A stretch of DNA of 64,000 nucleotides, taken from the NCBI GenBank assembly GCA_946411505.1, contig CAMKEG010000008.1, positions 1 through 64,000 of the forward strand, given 5' to 3'. Position numbers and translations under genes: made by a program. This DNA comes from an uncultured Treponema sp. Lineage in GTDB: Bacteria > Spirochaetota > Spirochaetia > Treponematales > Treponemataceae. Each line of letters opens with the position of its first letter. Position 1 is the first letter of the stretch. Positions 27,230-36,886 of the stretch are shown one piece after another. The notes under the pieces were generated by a model. That model made no database searches, was not told the origin of the DNA, and worked only from the letters and a program-made list of their open reading frames with translations.

Positions 27230-28477
27230 ATGAAACTTTACACACGCCGCCACTTGTTTTTTTCTACGATAACAACAGTGATTATAACCGCCGCCGTGAT
27301 TTTAGGCGCGCAAAAAATATTTTTGTCGGGAGAGCGTTCCGGGCCGCAAGAATCCGCGGCGCAAGGCGAAGGCGCCGCTTCTGGTCCCGCCCCAGGCGCG
27401 CAAGGCGACGGCTCGCAGTTTTTGCAAAACCAAACTTTGGTGGCCGCGCCCGCCGTTTCCTACACCGCAGACGAGCAGCAAAACATTTCGGTTTACCAGC
27501 AGTTCAACGAGGCCGTCGTCAACATCACGACGCAAGTCATGGGCATGAACTGGTTCTTTGAGCCAATCGCCGAAGACGGCGGCTCCGGCTCCGGTTCCAT
27601 CATAGACAGCCGGGGCTACGTGATAACCAACGTTCACGTGATAGAAAAGGCGACAAAGATTTACATTTCGCTTTACGACGGAAGCCAGTACGAAGGCCGC
27701 GTCATCGGAAGCGACGTTGAAAGCGACATCGCCGTGCTTAAGTTTGAACCGCCCGCCGGAACTGTTTTAAAGACGATTCAGTTTGGCGACAGCGAAAAGC
27801 TAAAGGTTGGCCAAAAGGTAATCGCCATAGGAAACCCCTTTGGCTTTGAGCGCACCCTCACGACCGGAATCGTAAGCGCGCTGGGCCGCCCGATTAAAAA
27901 CTCAAACAACATCATCATTCGCGGAATGATTCAGACCGACGCCTCCATCAATCCCGGAAATTCGGGCGGCCCGCTCTTGGACACGGCGGGCAACATGATT
28001 GGCATCAACACGATGATTTATTCGTCAAGCGGCTCCAACGCCGGAATCGGTTTCGCCGTTCCCGCCTCAACCGCCCGCCGCGTCGTGTCCGACCTTTTGC
28101 AGTACGGAAAAGTTCGCCGCGGCGCGATACAGGCAAGCCTTGTGCAAATGAGCCGCGCGATAGCCGACTACGCGCGCCTTGACATAAGCTACGGAATTTT
28201 GGTCAGCGAGACAGCGCGCGGCGGAAACGCCGACAAGGCCGGCATCAAGGGCGGAACGCAAGCCGTCCGCTACGGAAACTCCCGCAACGCGCGGACATTC
28301 TACATCGGCGGAGACATAATTGTCGGCATTGACGGCGTTCAAGTTTCCACTTACTCTGACTACTATTCGATGCTGGAAAACAAGCGGCCCGGCGACACTG
28401 TTACGGTGACGATTCACCGCAACAAGAAAAACTACGATTGCAAGGTTGTCTTGGCCGAAGAAAGTTCGGTCCAGTGA
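27230..28477 (+). CDS. HtrA/Deg-family trypsin-like serine protease with PDZ domain
   Basis: GSGSGSIIDSRGYVITNVHVIE, DIAVLKF, QTDASINPGNSGGPLLD; N-terminal TM/signal. Confidence 0.93.
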   Translation: MKLYTRRHLFFSTITTVIITAAVILGAQKIFLSGERSGPQESAAQGEGAASGPAPGAQGDGSQFLQNQTLVAAPAVSYTADEQQNISVYQQFNEAVVNITTQVMGMNWFFEPIAEDGGSGSGSIIDSRGYVITNVHVIEKATKIYISLYDGSQYEGRVIGSDVESDIAVLKFEPPAGTVLKTIQFGDSEKLKVGQKVIAIGNPFGFERTLTTGIVSALGRPIKNSNNIIIRGMIQTDASINPGNSGGPLLDTAGNMIGINTMIYSSSGSNAGIGFAVPASTARRVVSDLLQYGKVRRGAIQASLVQMSRAIADYARLDISYGILVSETARGGNADKAGIKGGTQAVRYGNSRNARTFYIGGDIIVGIDGVQVSTYSDYYSMLENKRPGDTVTVTIHRNKKNYDCKVVLAEESSVQ

Positions 28478-28523
28478 CGGCGGGCCGTTTTTGGGCTTGC
28501 GATGATTTTAGGGATTGTTGTCT

Positions 28524-30521
28524 ATGAGAAAATTCGTTGTCCATTCGCCGTACGACCTTTCGGGAGACCAAGGGCCGGCGGTTCAAAAGCTTAGCGAAGG
28601 CTTTTTGCGCGGCGACCGCTTCCAGACTTTAAAGGGCGTTACAGGCAGCGGAAAGACTTTCACGATGGCCAAAATCATCGAGGCCGTCCAGAGGCCCACG
28701 CTTGTCATTAGCCACAACAAAACTTTGAGCGCCCAGCTTTACCGCGAGTTCAAGACCTTCTTTCCCGAAAACGCCGTCGAATACTTTGTTTCCTACTACG
28801 ACTACTACCAGCCTGAAGCCTACGTTCCCGCCCGCGACTTGTACATAGAAAAGGACGCGGCGATAAACAAGGAAATCGACCAAATGAAAATGGCCGCGAC
28901 CTACAGCTTGATGGAGCGGCGCGACGTGATTGTCATCGCGACGGTTTCATGCATATACGGCTTGGGCATGCCGGAACTTTACAAGGCCATGCGCGTTCAC
29001 ATCGAAAAAGGAAAGTCGCTGGACCCCCGCGCGCTCGCCTTGGAGCTGGCCCAGATTCAGTATCACAGAAACGACATGGTCTTGGAGCGCGGAACTTTCC
29101 GCATAAAGGGCGACGTGATAGAAATCTATCCGCCTTACATGGAATTTGACGAGGCCTACCGCATAGAGCTTGACTGGGAGGAAGTCGTCCGCATCCGCCG
29201 CTTTAACGTTGTGTCCGGAAAAGTCACCGAAGAACTTGACGAGACGACAGTTTATCCTGCCAAGAACTTTGTCGTCCCCCAGTCGGAGCTGGAAAGCGCG
29301 ACCGAGCGAATCCAAAAGGAAATGGAGGAGCGCGTCGAAGTCTTGCGCTCTCAAAAGAAAATGCTTGAGGCCGAGCGCCTAAAGACTCGCGTCACCTACG
29401 ACATAGAGATGATGAAGGAAATGGGCTATTGTTCGGGAATCGAAAACTATTCGGCTCCAATCGCAAACCGCGCGCCCGGCGTTCCTCCGGCGACCTTGCT
29501 GCATTACTTTCCCGACGACTTTTTGTGCTTGATTGACGAGGCGCACGTGACCGTTCCGCAAATCGGAGCGATGTACGAGGGCGACAGGAGCCGAAAGCAA
29601 AACTTGGTTGACTTTGGCTTTCGCCTGCCGAGCGCTCTGGACAACCGCCCGCTCAAGGCCGACGAGTTTTGGAAAAAAATCAACCAGGCGATTTTTGTCA
29701 CCGCCACGCCTCGGCCCGAGGAAGTAAAGCTTTCCACGCAAGTGGTGGAGCAAATCATCCGCCCGACTGGCTTGCTTGACCCGATTGTCGAAGTGCGGCC
29801 CAGCGAAGGCCAGATGGAAGACATTTACAAAGAAGTCCGCGAGCGCATAGAGAAGGGCGAGCGAAGCCTTATCCTTACGCTGACAAAAAAAATGGCCGAG
29901 GACCTTACCGACTATTTGCTGGGCCTCAACTTAAAGGTAAAGTACATCCATTCCGAAATCGACACCTTTGAGCGCGTGGAAATCCTAAAGGCGCTGCGCG
30001 TCGGCGAGATTGACGTTCTTATCGGAATCAACCTTTTGCGCGAAGGAATCGACCTTCCCGAAGTGAGCTTCATCGCGCTCTTGGACGCGGACAAAATCGG
30101 CTTTTTGCGCTCGACGACTTCGCTAATCCAAATCATAGGCCGCGCCGCTCGCAACGCCGAAGGAAAGGTCGTCATGTACGCCGACCGCATGAGCGACGCG
30201 ATGAAGGAAGCGATCGACGAGACCCGCCGCCGCCGCTCAATCCAAGAGGCCTGGAACGCCGAGCATGGAATCACGCCCAAAACGATTAAAAAGGCCGTCG
30301 CCGACATTTTGGAACATCAGGAGCAGGACGCAAAGGAAACGGCGGCGATTCAGCTAGAGACGCTTAAAAAGTCCGCCAACCTTATGGTGGCCAAAGAGCG
30401 GCGCAAGCTAATCGAGGCGCTCAAAAAAGAAATGTCCGACTGCGCCGAGCGCCTGGAGTACGAGCAAGCCGCCGCTATCCGCGACCAGATTTTGGACATT
30501 GAAAAGACTTACGGAAAATAG
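28524..30521 (+). CDS. uvrB: Excinuclease ABC subunit B
   Basis: GVTGSGKTFTMA, YYDYYQPEAYVPARD, GRAARNAEGKVVMYAD. Confidence 0.98.
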   Translation: MRKFVVHSPYDLSGDQGPAVQKLSEGFLRGDRFQTLKGVTGSGKTFTMAKIIEAVQRPTLVISHNKTLSAQLYREFKTFFPENAVEYFVSYYDYYQPEAYVPARDLYIEKDAAINKEIDQMKMAATYSLMERRDVIVIATVSCIYGLGMPELYKAMRVHIEKGKSLDPRALALELAQIQYHRNDMVLERGTFRIKGDVIEIYPPYMEFDEAYRIELDWEEVVRIRRFNVVSGKVTEELDETTVYPAKNFVVPQSELESATERIQKEMEERVEVLRSQKKMLEAERLKTRVTYDIEMMKEMGYCSGIENYSAPIANRAPGVPPATLLHYFPDDFLCLIDEAHVTVPQIGAMYEGDRSRKQNLVDFGFRLPSALDNRPLKADEFWKKINQAIFVTATPRPEEVKLSTQVVEQIIRPTGLLDPIVEVRPSEGQMEDIYKEVRERIEKGERSLILTLTKKMAEDLTDYLLGLNLKVKYIHSEIDTFERVEILKALRVGEIDVLIGINLLREGIDLPEVSFIALLDADKIGFLRSTTSLIQIIGRAARNAEGKVVMYADRMSDAMKEAIDETRRRRSIQEAWNAEHGITPKTIKKAVADILEHQEQDAKETAAIQLETLKKSANLMVAKERRKLIEALKKEMSDCAERLEYEQAAAIRDQILDIEKTYGK

Positions 30522-30634
30522 CGCTGGGGCCCGCTTGCTAAGTCCGCTTTTTTTTCTCGCGCTCTTGACACAAATCGCGATTTTCTATAAAATGTCAAAA
30601 CTCACGATTGATTATTAAAGGCAGGTGAAATATT

Positions 30635-30868
30635 ATGTCAAGAACATGCGCGATTTGCGGAAAATCTCCGATGCACGGAAACAGAGTAAGCAAGACTTAC
30701 CATCACACACGCCACGTTTGGAAGCCCAACCTTGTAAGCGTAAAGGCTGACTTTGGCGACGGCGGCGCTCGCACAATCAAGATTTGCACACAGTGCTTGA
30801 GAAGCGGCTTTGTGACAAAGAAAGTCCACGTGCCCAAGGAAAAACAAGCGGCTCAAGCCGCCAACTAA
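30635..30868 (+). CDS. rpmB: 50S ribosomal protein L28
   Basis: MSRTCAICGKSPMHGNRVSKTYHHTRHVWKPNL. Confidence 0.96.
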   Translation: MSRTCAICGKSPMHGNRVSKTYHHTRHVWKPNLVSVKADFGDGGARTIKICTQCLRSGFVTKKVHVPKEKQAAQAAN

Positions 30869-30872
30869 AAAA

Positions 30873-30895
30873 ATGTTCGGGGCAAGCCCGAACAT
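30873..30895 (+). repeat. Palindrome ATGTTCGGG-GCAAG-CCCGAACAT
   Basis: Perfect 9-bp inverted repeat, 5-nt loop, directly after rpmB. Confidence 0.7.
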
Positions 30896-30906
30896 GACAT
30901 TGTGTC

Positions 30907-30937
30907 ATCGCCGCGCTAGCCGCGGCGATTTTTTTTA
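30907..30937 (+). terminator. Rho-independent terminator after rpmB
   Basis: ATCGCCGCG-CTAG-CCGCGGCGATTTTTTTT. Confidence 0.85.
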
Positions 30938-31870
30938 CGCTTCCAGCCTTAGGCCGTCGTGGGCCGGCAAAACGCTGCCGCCGTCCGCGACGATTTTTTT
31001 TAGCCTCGGATAATCGGGCAAAATTTCCTTAAAATATTCCGCTATTTCCTGATAGCCAAAGTCGTGCGTCATGTGGGTTGTCCATGTGTGGCGGGGCTGG
31101 ATAAGGTTGGCCGTGGCCAGCGCTTTCTCAAAGCTAAAGTGGGTTGTGTGGACATCCTTCCTCAGGCCGTCAATGACCGCGTGGACAAGGAGGCCCGCGT
31201 TGTCGTTAATCAATTTTATCGATTTTTCGCTGATGTAGTTGCAGTCGGTAAGGTATGCCGCGCTTTTCTTTGTTCCGTCTTTTGCGACGGCGGAAATCAA
31301 GTAGCCGGTCGTAGGGATTTTTCCGTGCTTCATCGGAATCGAAATTATTTCCATGCCGCCGATTTTTAGCGGGTTTTTTGGCGTAAGCGCTTCCGCTTTT
31401 TTTAGCTGAACCAAGGGCTTTCCGCCTCCGATTTGCGTGCGGTGGAAAATGTAGTCAAAGTGCGCTCTTATGATTTTTGTCGCGGCTTTGTCTGCGTAAA
31501 TGGGCATGGCCTTTGTGAACTCGTTTGTCGGATGCTCGACGCCGTCTTTGTCTGTGTATTTTGAGACCGCGTTTGGAACTTTTGTATGGCTGAAAATGCG
31601 GATGTCGTCAAGGCCGTGCAAGTGGTCGGCGTGGCCGTGCGTGATCAAGATGGCGTCCAAGGAAGAAAGCTTTGCCGCCAGAGCTTGGCTCCTAAAGTCC
31701 GGGCCTACGTCTATCAAAACGCGCCAAGTCTTTCCTTCAAATTCGTTTTCTATGAGCGCGCTGGCCCTGTAGCGCTTGTCGCGGGGGTCGGAGGATTTGC
31801 AGACCGCGCAGTTGCATGCCACGACCGGAACTCCGTGGCTTGTTCCGCTTCCTAAAATAGTGATGACCAT
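30935..31870 (-). CDS. MBL-fold metallo-hydrolase (PhnP-like)
   Basis: LGSGTSHGVPVVACNCAVC, ITHGHADHLHGLDDIR. Confidence 0.88.
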   Translation of the reverse strand: MVITILGSGTSHGVPVVACNCAVCKSSDPRDKRYRASALIENEFEGKTWRVLIDVGPDFRSQALAAKLSSLDAILITHGHADHLHGLDDIRIFSHTKVPNAVSKYTDKDGVEHPTNEFTKAMPIYADKAATKIIRAHFDYIFHRTQIGGGKPLVQLKKAEALTPKNPLKIGGMEIISIPMKHGKIPTTGYLISAVAKDGTKKSAAYLTDCNYISEKSIKLINDNAGLLVHAVIDGLRKDVHTTHFSFEKALATANLIQPRHTWTTHMTHDFGYQEIAEYFKEILPDYPRLKKIVADGGSVLPAHDGLRLEA

Positions 31871-31946
31871 GCGGCCATTATCGCGCCAATCAAGCCTTTT
31901 TGCAAGCGGAAGAGTTTCCGCCCAAAAAAAGTTCCGCCCAAAAAAC

Positions 31947-31976
31947 TTGACTTGAAAGCATTTTAGGGGCTATAAT
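31947..31976 (+). promoter_or_regulatory. sigma70-like promoter of hydrogenase-MCP gene
   Basis: TTGACT-18 bp-TATAAT. Confidence 0.6.
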
Positions 31977-32006
31977 CAAAATTCAACTTACATTTTGGGG
32001 TGCTTT

Positions 32007-34091
32007 ATGACACATCTTAAGCCTGTAATCAACGTTGATAAAGAAAAGTGCTGCAATTGTCACCGCTGCATCGCGGTTTGCCCGGTAAAGCTTTGCAACA
32101 ACGGCTCCGAAGACCACGTTTCTGTGAACCATGACCTTTGCATCGGCTGCGGAGCTTGCATCGCCGCTTGCACCCACGGAGCCAGAACAGGAATTGACGA
32201 CATGGAGGATTTTTTCGCCGACCTAAAGAAGGGCGTTAAAATGGTCGCCATCGTCGCGCCCGCCGTAGCCGTGAACTTTCACGGCCAAACCTTGCGCCTT
32301 AACGGCTGGCTAAAATCCATCGGCGTAAAGGCTGTCTTTGACGTAAGCTTTGGCGCGGAGCTTACGACCAAGACCTATGTTGAGCAAATTAAGAACGAAG
32401 ACCCCAAGTTGATAATTTCACAGCCGTGCCCCGCGCTTGTCACGTTCATAGAAACTTACAGACCCAACCTCATAAAGTATCTTGCAAAAGGCGACAGCCC
32501 AATGGCTCATACGGTGGAACTGATTCGCAATTTTTATCCCCAGTATAAAGACTGCAAGGTTGCCGTCATTTCGCCATGCTTTGCCAAAAAGCGCGAGTTT
32601 GACGAGAACGGCCGCGGCGACTACAACGTCACCATGAAAAATTTGGACATCTACTTTAAGGAAAAGGGAATCGATTTGGCCGCCTTCCCCGAGGCCGACT
32701 ACGAGAACGTTCTTGCGGAGCGCGCGGTCTTGTATTCAACGCCGGGCGGCCTTATGAGAACCGCCGAGCGTTTTGTTCCCGGAATCACGCAAGTGACCCG
32801 CAAGATAGAAGGAAACCCCGGCATCACTGAATATTTGGCCCGCCTTGACGAGGCGATAAAAAAAGGCGCGGCCCCCACTTACTACCGCTTGGTGGACTGC
32901 CTGAACTGCGAGCGAGGCTGCAACCAAGGCGCCGGAACGACGCTGCAAAATCTTTCTGTTGACGAGATAGAGGATTTTGTTGAGGCGCGCGCTCAAGAGA
33001 GGCGGCAAAAGTGGAACACGCTTAGCTCTCCGGCAAAAAAGTCCGCGCTAAAAAAATTGGACAAGGCGGTCAACGCCTATTGGAAGCCGAAGATTTACGA
33101 GCGGAACTATGTCGACAGAAGCGACGTTCTTTCTTCTATGATAAAAAATCCCAGCCAAAAAGAGCTTTCTGAAATTTTTGACAAAATGGGAAAACATTCA
33201 AAGGCCGACATGTACGACTGCGGCGCTTGCGGATACCGTTCCTGCGAGCAAATGGCCGTCGCGATTTTCAACGGCCTCAACAAGCCCGAAAACTGCCACC
33301 ACTATGTTTTGCACATCGCGCAAAAAGAGCACGCAAGAAAGTTGATGGAGGCCGTGAACGGAATCACTTCCGAAAGCGTTTCGCTCTTGAACCAAACCAA
33401 GGACGAAGTTTCTTCCCTTGTGAACGTTACGGGAACGATGGCGGGAAACGTCCAGTCTTCTTCCGCCGCCATCGAGGAAATGATTTCCAAAGTCAAGGCC
33501 ATAAACGGAATCATCGAAGGAAACTTTGACATCGTAAGCCAGCTTGAAGGCGCCACCGAAACTGGCCGCGAAAGCGTGGCGCAGGTTGTGTCGATGGTCA
33601 ACGAAATTGAAAACGAGTCCAAGCATCTTTTGGAAATGAGCCGCATGGTAGCCCAAATTTCAAGCCAGACAAACTTGCTTGCCATGAACGCCGCCATCGA
33701 GGCTGCCCACGCCGGAGAAGTCGGCGCCGGCTTTAGCGTTGTCGCCGACGAAATCAGAAAGCTGGCCGAAAATTCCGGCAACGAGGCCAAACGCATCGAC
33801 GCCACTCTAAAGAAAGTCAAGGAGATGATAGACAACGCCTACTCAAGCTCCGGCCTCGCCCAAAAAGAATTTGACAACGTCGTCGGCTTGGCCAACAAGG
33901 TCAAGTCAAAGGAAATGGAAGTCAAGACCTCAATGGCCGAGCAAAACGAAAGCAACGCCAAGCTTTTGGACCGCCTTTCGCAAATGAAGGACGCGACAAA
34001 GGCCGTCGAAGACGCCGCCGCCGACTTGAGCAAAAACACAGAGCAGGTTATTAGTTCGATAAGCGACATCGGAAAAAAAGTTTCCGACTAG
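32007..34091 (+). CDS. Soluble [FeFe]-hydrogenase-like H-cluster domain fused to a methyl-accepting chemotaxis signalling domain
   Basis: Two 4Fe4S motifs ([23 protein letters not shown]), H-cluster-like [27 protein letters not shown]; FeS domain [12 protein letters not shown] tip [39 protein letters not shown]. Confidence 0.93.
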   Translation: MTHLKPVINVDKEKCCNCHRCIAVCPVKLCNNGSEDHVSVNHDLCIGCGACIAACTHGARTGIDDMEDFFADLKKGVKMVAIVAPAVAVNFHGQTLRLNGWLKSIGVKAVFDVSFGAELTTKTYVEQIKNEDPKLIISQPCPALVTFIETYRPNLIKYLAKGDSPMAHTVELIRNFYPQYKDCKVAVISPCFAKKREFDENGRGDYNVTMKNLDIYFKEKGIDLAAFPEADYENVLAERAVLYSTPGGLMRTAERFVPGITQVTRKIEGNPGITEYLARLDEAIKKGAAPTYYRLVDCLNCERGCNQGAGTTLQNLSVDEIEDFVEARAQERRQKWNTLSSPAKKSALKKLDKAVNAYWKPKIYERNYVDRSDVLSSMIKNPSQKELSEIFDKMGKHSKADMYDCGACGYRSCEQMAVAIFNGLNKPENCHHYVLHIAQKEHARKLMEAVNGITSESVSLLNQTKDEVSSLVNVTGTMAGNVQSSSAAIEEMISKVKAINGIIEGNFDIVSQLEGATETGRESVAQVVSMVNEIENESKHLLEMSRMVAQISSQTNLLAMNAAIEAAHAGEVGAGFSVVADEIRKLAENSGNEAKRIDATLKKVKEMIDNAYSSSGLAQKEFDNVVGLANKVKSKEMEVKTSMAEQNESNAKLLDRLSQMKDATKAVEDAAADLSKNTEQVISSISDIGKKVSD

Positions 34092-35137
34092 CCGATTATG
34101 TCTCCGCGCGAAACGACTGTCCTGTAGCCGATCGTGTCCAATCTCTTTTGGACGCAGGACAGGCATTGGGCGCTTTCTTCGCCCATGCAAATTTTATTGT
34201 CGTAGAGCGCGTATTTTTTTCTGTCCGCGACGGGCGTAAGGTTTGGCATGATAACGTTGGCCCCGCTAAGAATTCCCTTTTCGCGGCCTTTTGGGTCAAG
34301 CGTGCCGAGCGCGGTCGTCGCGGGAAGCAAAATGTTTGGCTTAATTAGCCTTATGACAGAAAGCAAAAAGCAAGTCAATTCAACGCTTCCCGCGCTCTCG
34401 TTGGCAAACGGCGTGTCCTTGTGGGGGATGAAGGGGCCGATTCCGCACATCTGGGGCGAAAACTCTTCTATAAACTTTAGGTCACAGGCCAAGTCGCTTG
34501 CGGTCTGGAAGGGCGAGCCGACCATAAAGCCCGCGCCGACTTGGTAGCCGAGCGAGCGCAAATTTTTTAGGCATTCGATTCTGTTTTTGTAGCTCATGGA
34601 ACTAGGGTGGAGCTTTTTGTAATGCTCTTCGCTCGCGGTCTCGTGGCGCAAAAGGTAGCGGTCGGCTCCGGCTTCGCGAAGGCGCTTGTAGCTTTCAAAA
34701 GAGCGCTCGCCGACAGAAAGAGTCACGGCGCAGTCAGGCCGCTCGGCTTTTATTTGCTTCACCAAAGCGCATAGCCGCTCGTCGGTCCAGTAGGGGTCTT
34801 CGCCGCCTTGAAGGACAAAGGTTCTAAAGCCAAGCTTGTAGCCTTCGCGCGCAGAGGATAGAATTTCTTCGGCGGTCAGTCTGTAGCGGTCGGCCTTTTT
34901 GTTTTCGCGCCGTATGCCGCAGTAAAGGCAGTTGTTCTTGCAGTTGTTGGTGAACTCTATAAGGCCGCGGATGTAAACGTCGTTTCCGTAGATTTTCTTT
35001 CGTTCCGCCACGGCCAGCTCGCGCAAAAGGGCGGCCGCCTCCTGGTCGCGCTCCGTGATTAAGAGCGCGTACTCTTCTTTTGATAGCGAGTGTTTTTGGG
35101 AGAGTTTTTCTATGATGGAACGAACGCCGCCGGTCAT
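34088..35137 (-). CDS. hydE: [FeFe]-hydrogenase maturase HydE (radical SAM)
   Basis: [27 protein letters not shown]; linked to hydG/hydF. Confidence 0.93.
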   Translation of the reverse strand: MTGGVRSIIEKLSQKHSLSKEEYALLITERDQEAAALLRELAVAERKKIYGNDVYIRGLIEFTNNCKNNCLYCGIRRENKKADRYRLTAEEILSSAREGYKLGFRTFVLQGGEDPYWTDERLCALVKQIKAERPDCAVTLSVGERSFESYKRLREAGADRYLLRHETASEEHYKKLHPSSMSYKNRIECLKNLRSLGYQVGAGFMVGSPFQTASDLACDLKFIEEFSPQMCGIGPFIPHKDTPFANESAGSVELTCFLLSVIRLIKPNILLPATTALGTLDPKGREKGILSGANVIMPNLTPVADRKKYALYDNKICMGEESAQCLSCVQKRLDTIGYRTVVSRGDIIG

Positions 35138-35219
35138 GCGAAAAATATTGCCGATTTCGTTGTTTTATGTCAACCGCCGCGTACAAGGGACGCTGCTTGG
35201 GCAAACGTAATGGAAACAG

Positions 35220-35378
35220 TAAAAAAATGCGCGAGGGAGCGGGGCGGCTGGCGGCGACACTCGCATTGCGCATGCCGCGATAGCGGCATACGTAGAAAGT
35301 TTCAAGGCGCAATGCGCGTGTAGCGCAGTTATCAAGCGGCGCCGATCTGACGCAGCCGCAACTGGGAGCATTTTTTGT
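35220..35378 (+). repeat. Inverted-repeat intergenic element B
   Basis: AAAAAAATGCGCGAGGGAGCGGGGCGGCTGGCGGC...GCCGCAACTGGGAGCATTTTTT. Confidence 0.65.
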
Positions 35379-35432
35379 TATTGAATTAATATTGCGCTTG
35401 AACAAAGCGGCGGGAGGGGCTATAATTTTCGC

Positions 35433-36881
35433 ATGCCTTTGTACGACCCAAAATCGTCCCGCGCGGACGAGTTCATCAACCACCAAGAGATTCTAGAGAC
35501 ATTGGCCTACGCCGACGCGCATAAAAGCGACGAGGCTTTGATCGATTCAATCCTAAAAAAAGCCAAGCCCTTCCGCGACCAAAATGGCTTTCATTGCGCG
35601 GGCCTCAGCCACAGGGAAGCGTCCGTGCTTTTGGCCTGCGACATTCCGCAAAAGACACAGGAAATGTTCGCGCTTGCCGAAGAAATAAAGCAAGCCTTTT
35701 ACGGAAACCGCATCGTGCTTTTCGCGCCGCTTTACCTTTCAAACTATTGCGTGAACGGCTGCCTTTACTGCCCATACCACGCCAAGAACAAAAGCATTCC
35801 GCGAAAAAAACTTACGCAAGACGAAATCCGCGCCGAGGTGACGGCCCTGCAGGACATGGGCCACAAGCGCCTTGCGATAGAAGCCGGCGAAGACCCTGTC
35901 AACAACCCGATTGAATACATATTGGAAAGCGTAAAGACAATTTATTCAATCAAGCACAAGAACGGAGCGATCCGCCGCGTCAACGTCAACATCGCCGCCA
36001 CCACGGTGGAAAACTACGCCAAGCTTAAGGCGGCGGAAATCGGAACCTACATTTTGTTCCAAGAAACCTACAACCGCCAGGGCTACGAGACCCTTCACCC
36101 GACAGGCCCCAAGCATGACTACGCCTGGCACACCGAGGCTATGGACCGCGCGATGGAAGGCGGAATCGATGACGTGGGACTAGGCGTTTTGTTCGGCCTT
36201 GAAAGCTACCGCTATGAATTCGCGGGCCTTTTGATGCACGCCGAGCACTTGGAGGCCGCCAAGGGAGTGGGGCCGCACACGATAAGCGTTCCCCGCGTGA
36301 AGAAGGCCGACGACATCGACCCCGACGTTTTTGACAATTCAATCCCCGACGAAATTTTTGAAAAAATAATCGCATGCATCCGCATCGCCGTTCCCTACAC
36401 CGGAATGATAATCTCGACGCGCGAAAGCGAAAGAGTTCGCGCCGCGGCCCTGCGCCTTGGCATAAGCCAAATAAGCGGAGGCTCGCGCACAAGCGTCGGC
36501 GGCTACACGCAAAAGGAGCGGCCCCACGACACAGAGCAGTTTGACGTTAGCGACCAGCGCAGCCTTGACGAGGTTGTCCAGTGGCTTATGGAAAAGGACC
36601 ACATTCCGTCCTTTTGCACGGCCTGCTACCGGGCGGGGCGCACGGGCGACCGCTTTATGAGCCTTTGCAAGAGCGGGCAGATATTGAACTGCTGCCACCC
36701 CAACGCGCTGATGACCTTGGCCGAATACCTTGTGGACTACGCAAGCCCTTCGTGCAAGGCTCTTGGCTTTAAAATGATAGAAGACGAGCTGAATAAAATT
36801 CCAAACGGCAAGGTCAAGGAAATCGCCCGCGGCCACATCGAGGCGATAAAAAATTCCGACGCTCGCGACTTTAGGTTTTAG
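35433..36881 (+). CDS. hydG: [FeFe]-hydrogenase maturase HydG (radical SAM tyrosine lyase)
   Basis: LSNYCVNGCLYCPYHAKN; C-terminal CTACYRAGRTGDRFMSLCKSGQILNCC. Confidence 0.96.
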   Translation: MPLYDPKSSRADEFINHQEILETLAYADAHKSDEALIDSILKKAKPFRDQNGFHCAGLSHREASVLLACDIPQKTQEMFALAEEIKQAFYGNRIVLFAPLYLSNYCVNGCLYCPYHAKNKSIPRKKLTQDEIRAEVTALQDMGHKRLAIEAGEDPVNNPIEYILESVKTIYSIKHKNGAIRRVNVNIAATTVENYAKLKAAEIGTYILFQETYNRQGYETLHPTGPKHDYAWHTEAMDRAMEGGIDDVGLGVLFGLESYRYEFAGLLMHAEHLEAAKGVGPHTISVPRVKKADDIDPDVFDNSIPDEIFEKIIACIRIAVPYTGMIISTRESERVRAAALRLGISQISGGSRTSVGGYTQKERPHDTEQFDVSDQRSLDEVVQWLMEKDHIPSFCTACYRAGRTGDRFMSLCKSGQILNCCHPNALMTLAEYLVDYASPSCKALGFKMIEDELNKIPNGKVKEIARGHIEAIKNSDARDFRF

Positions 36882-36886
36882 CCTTT

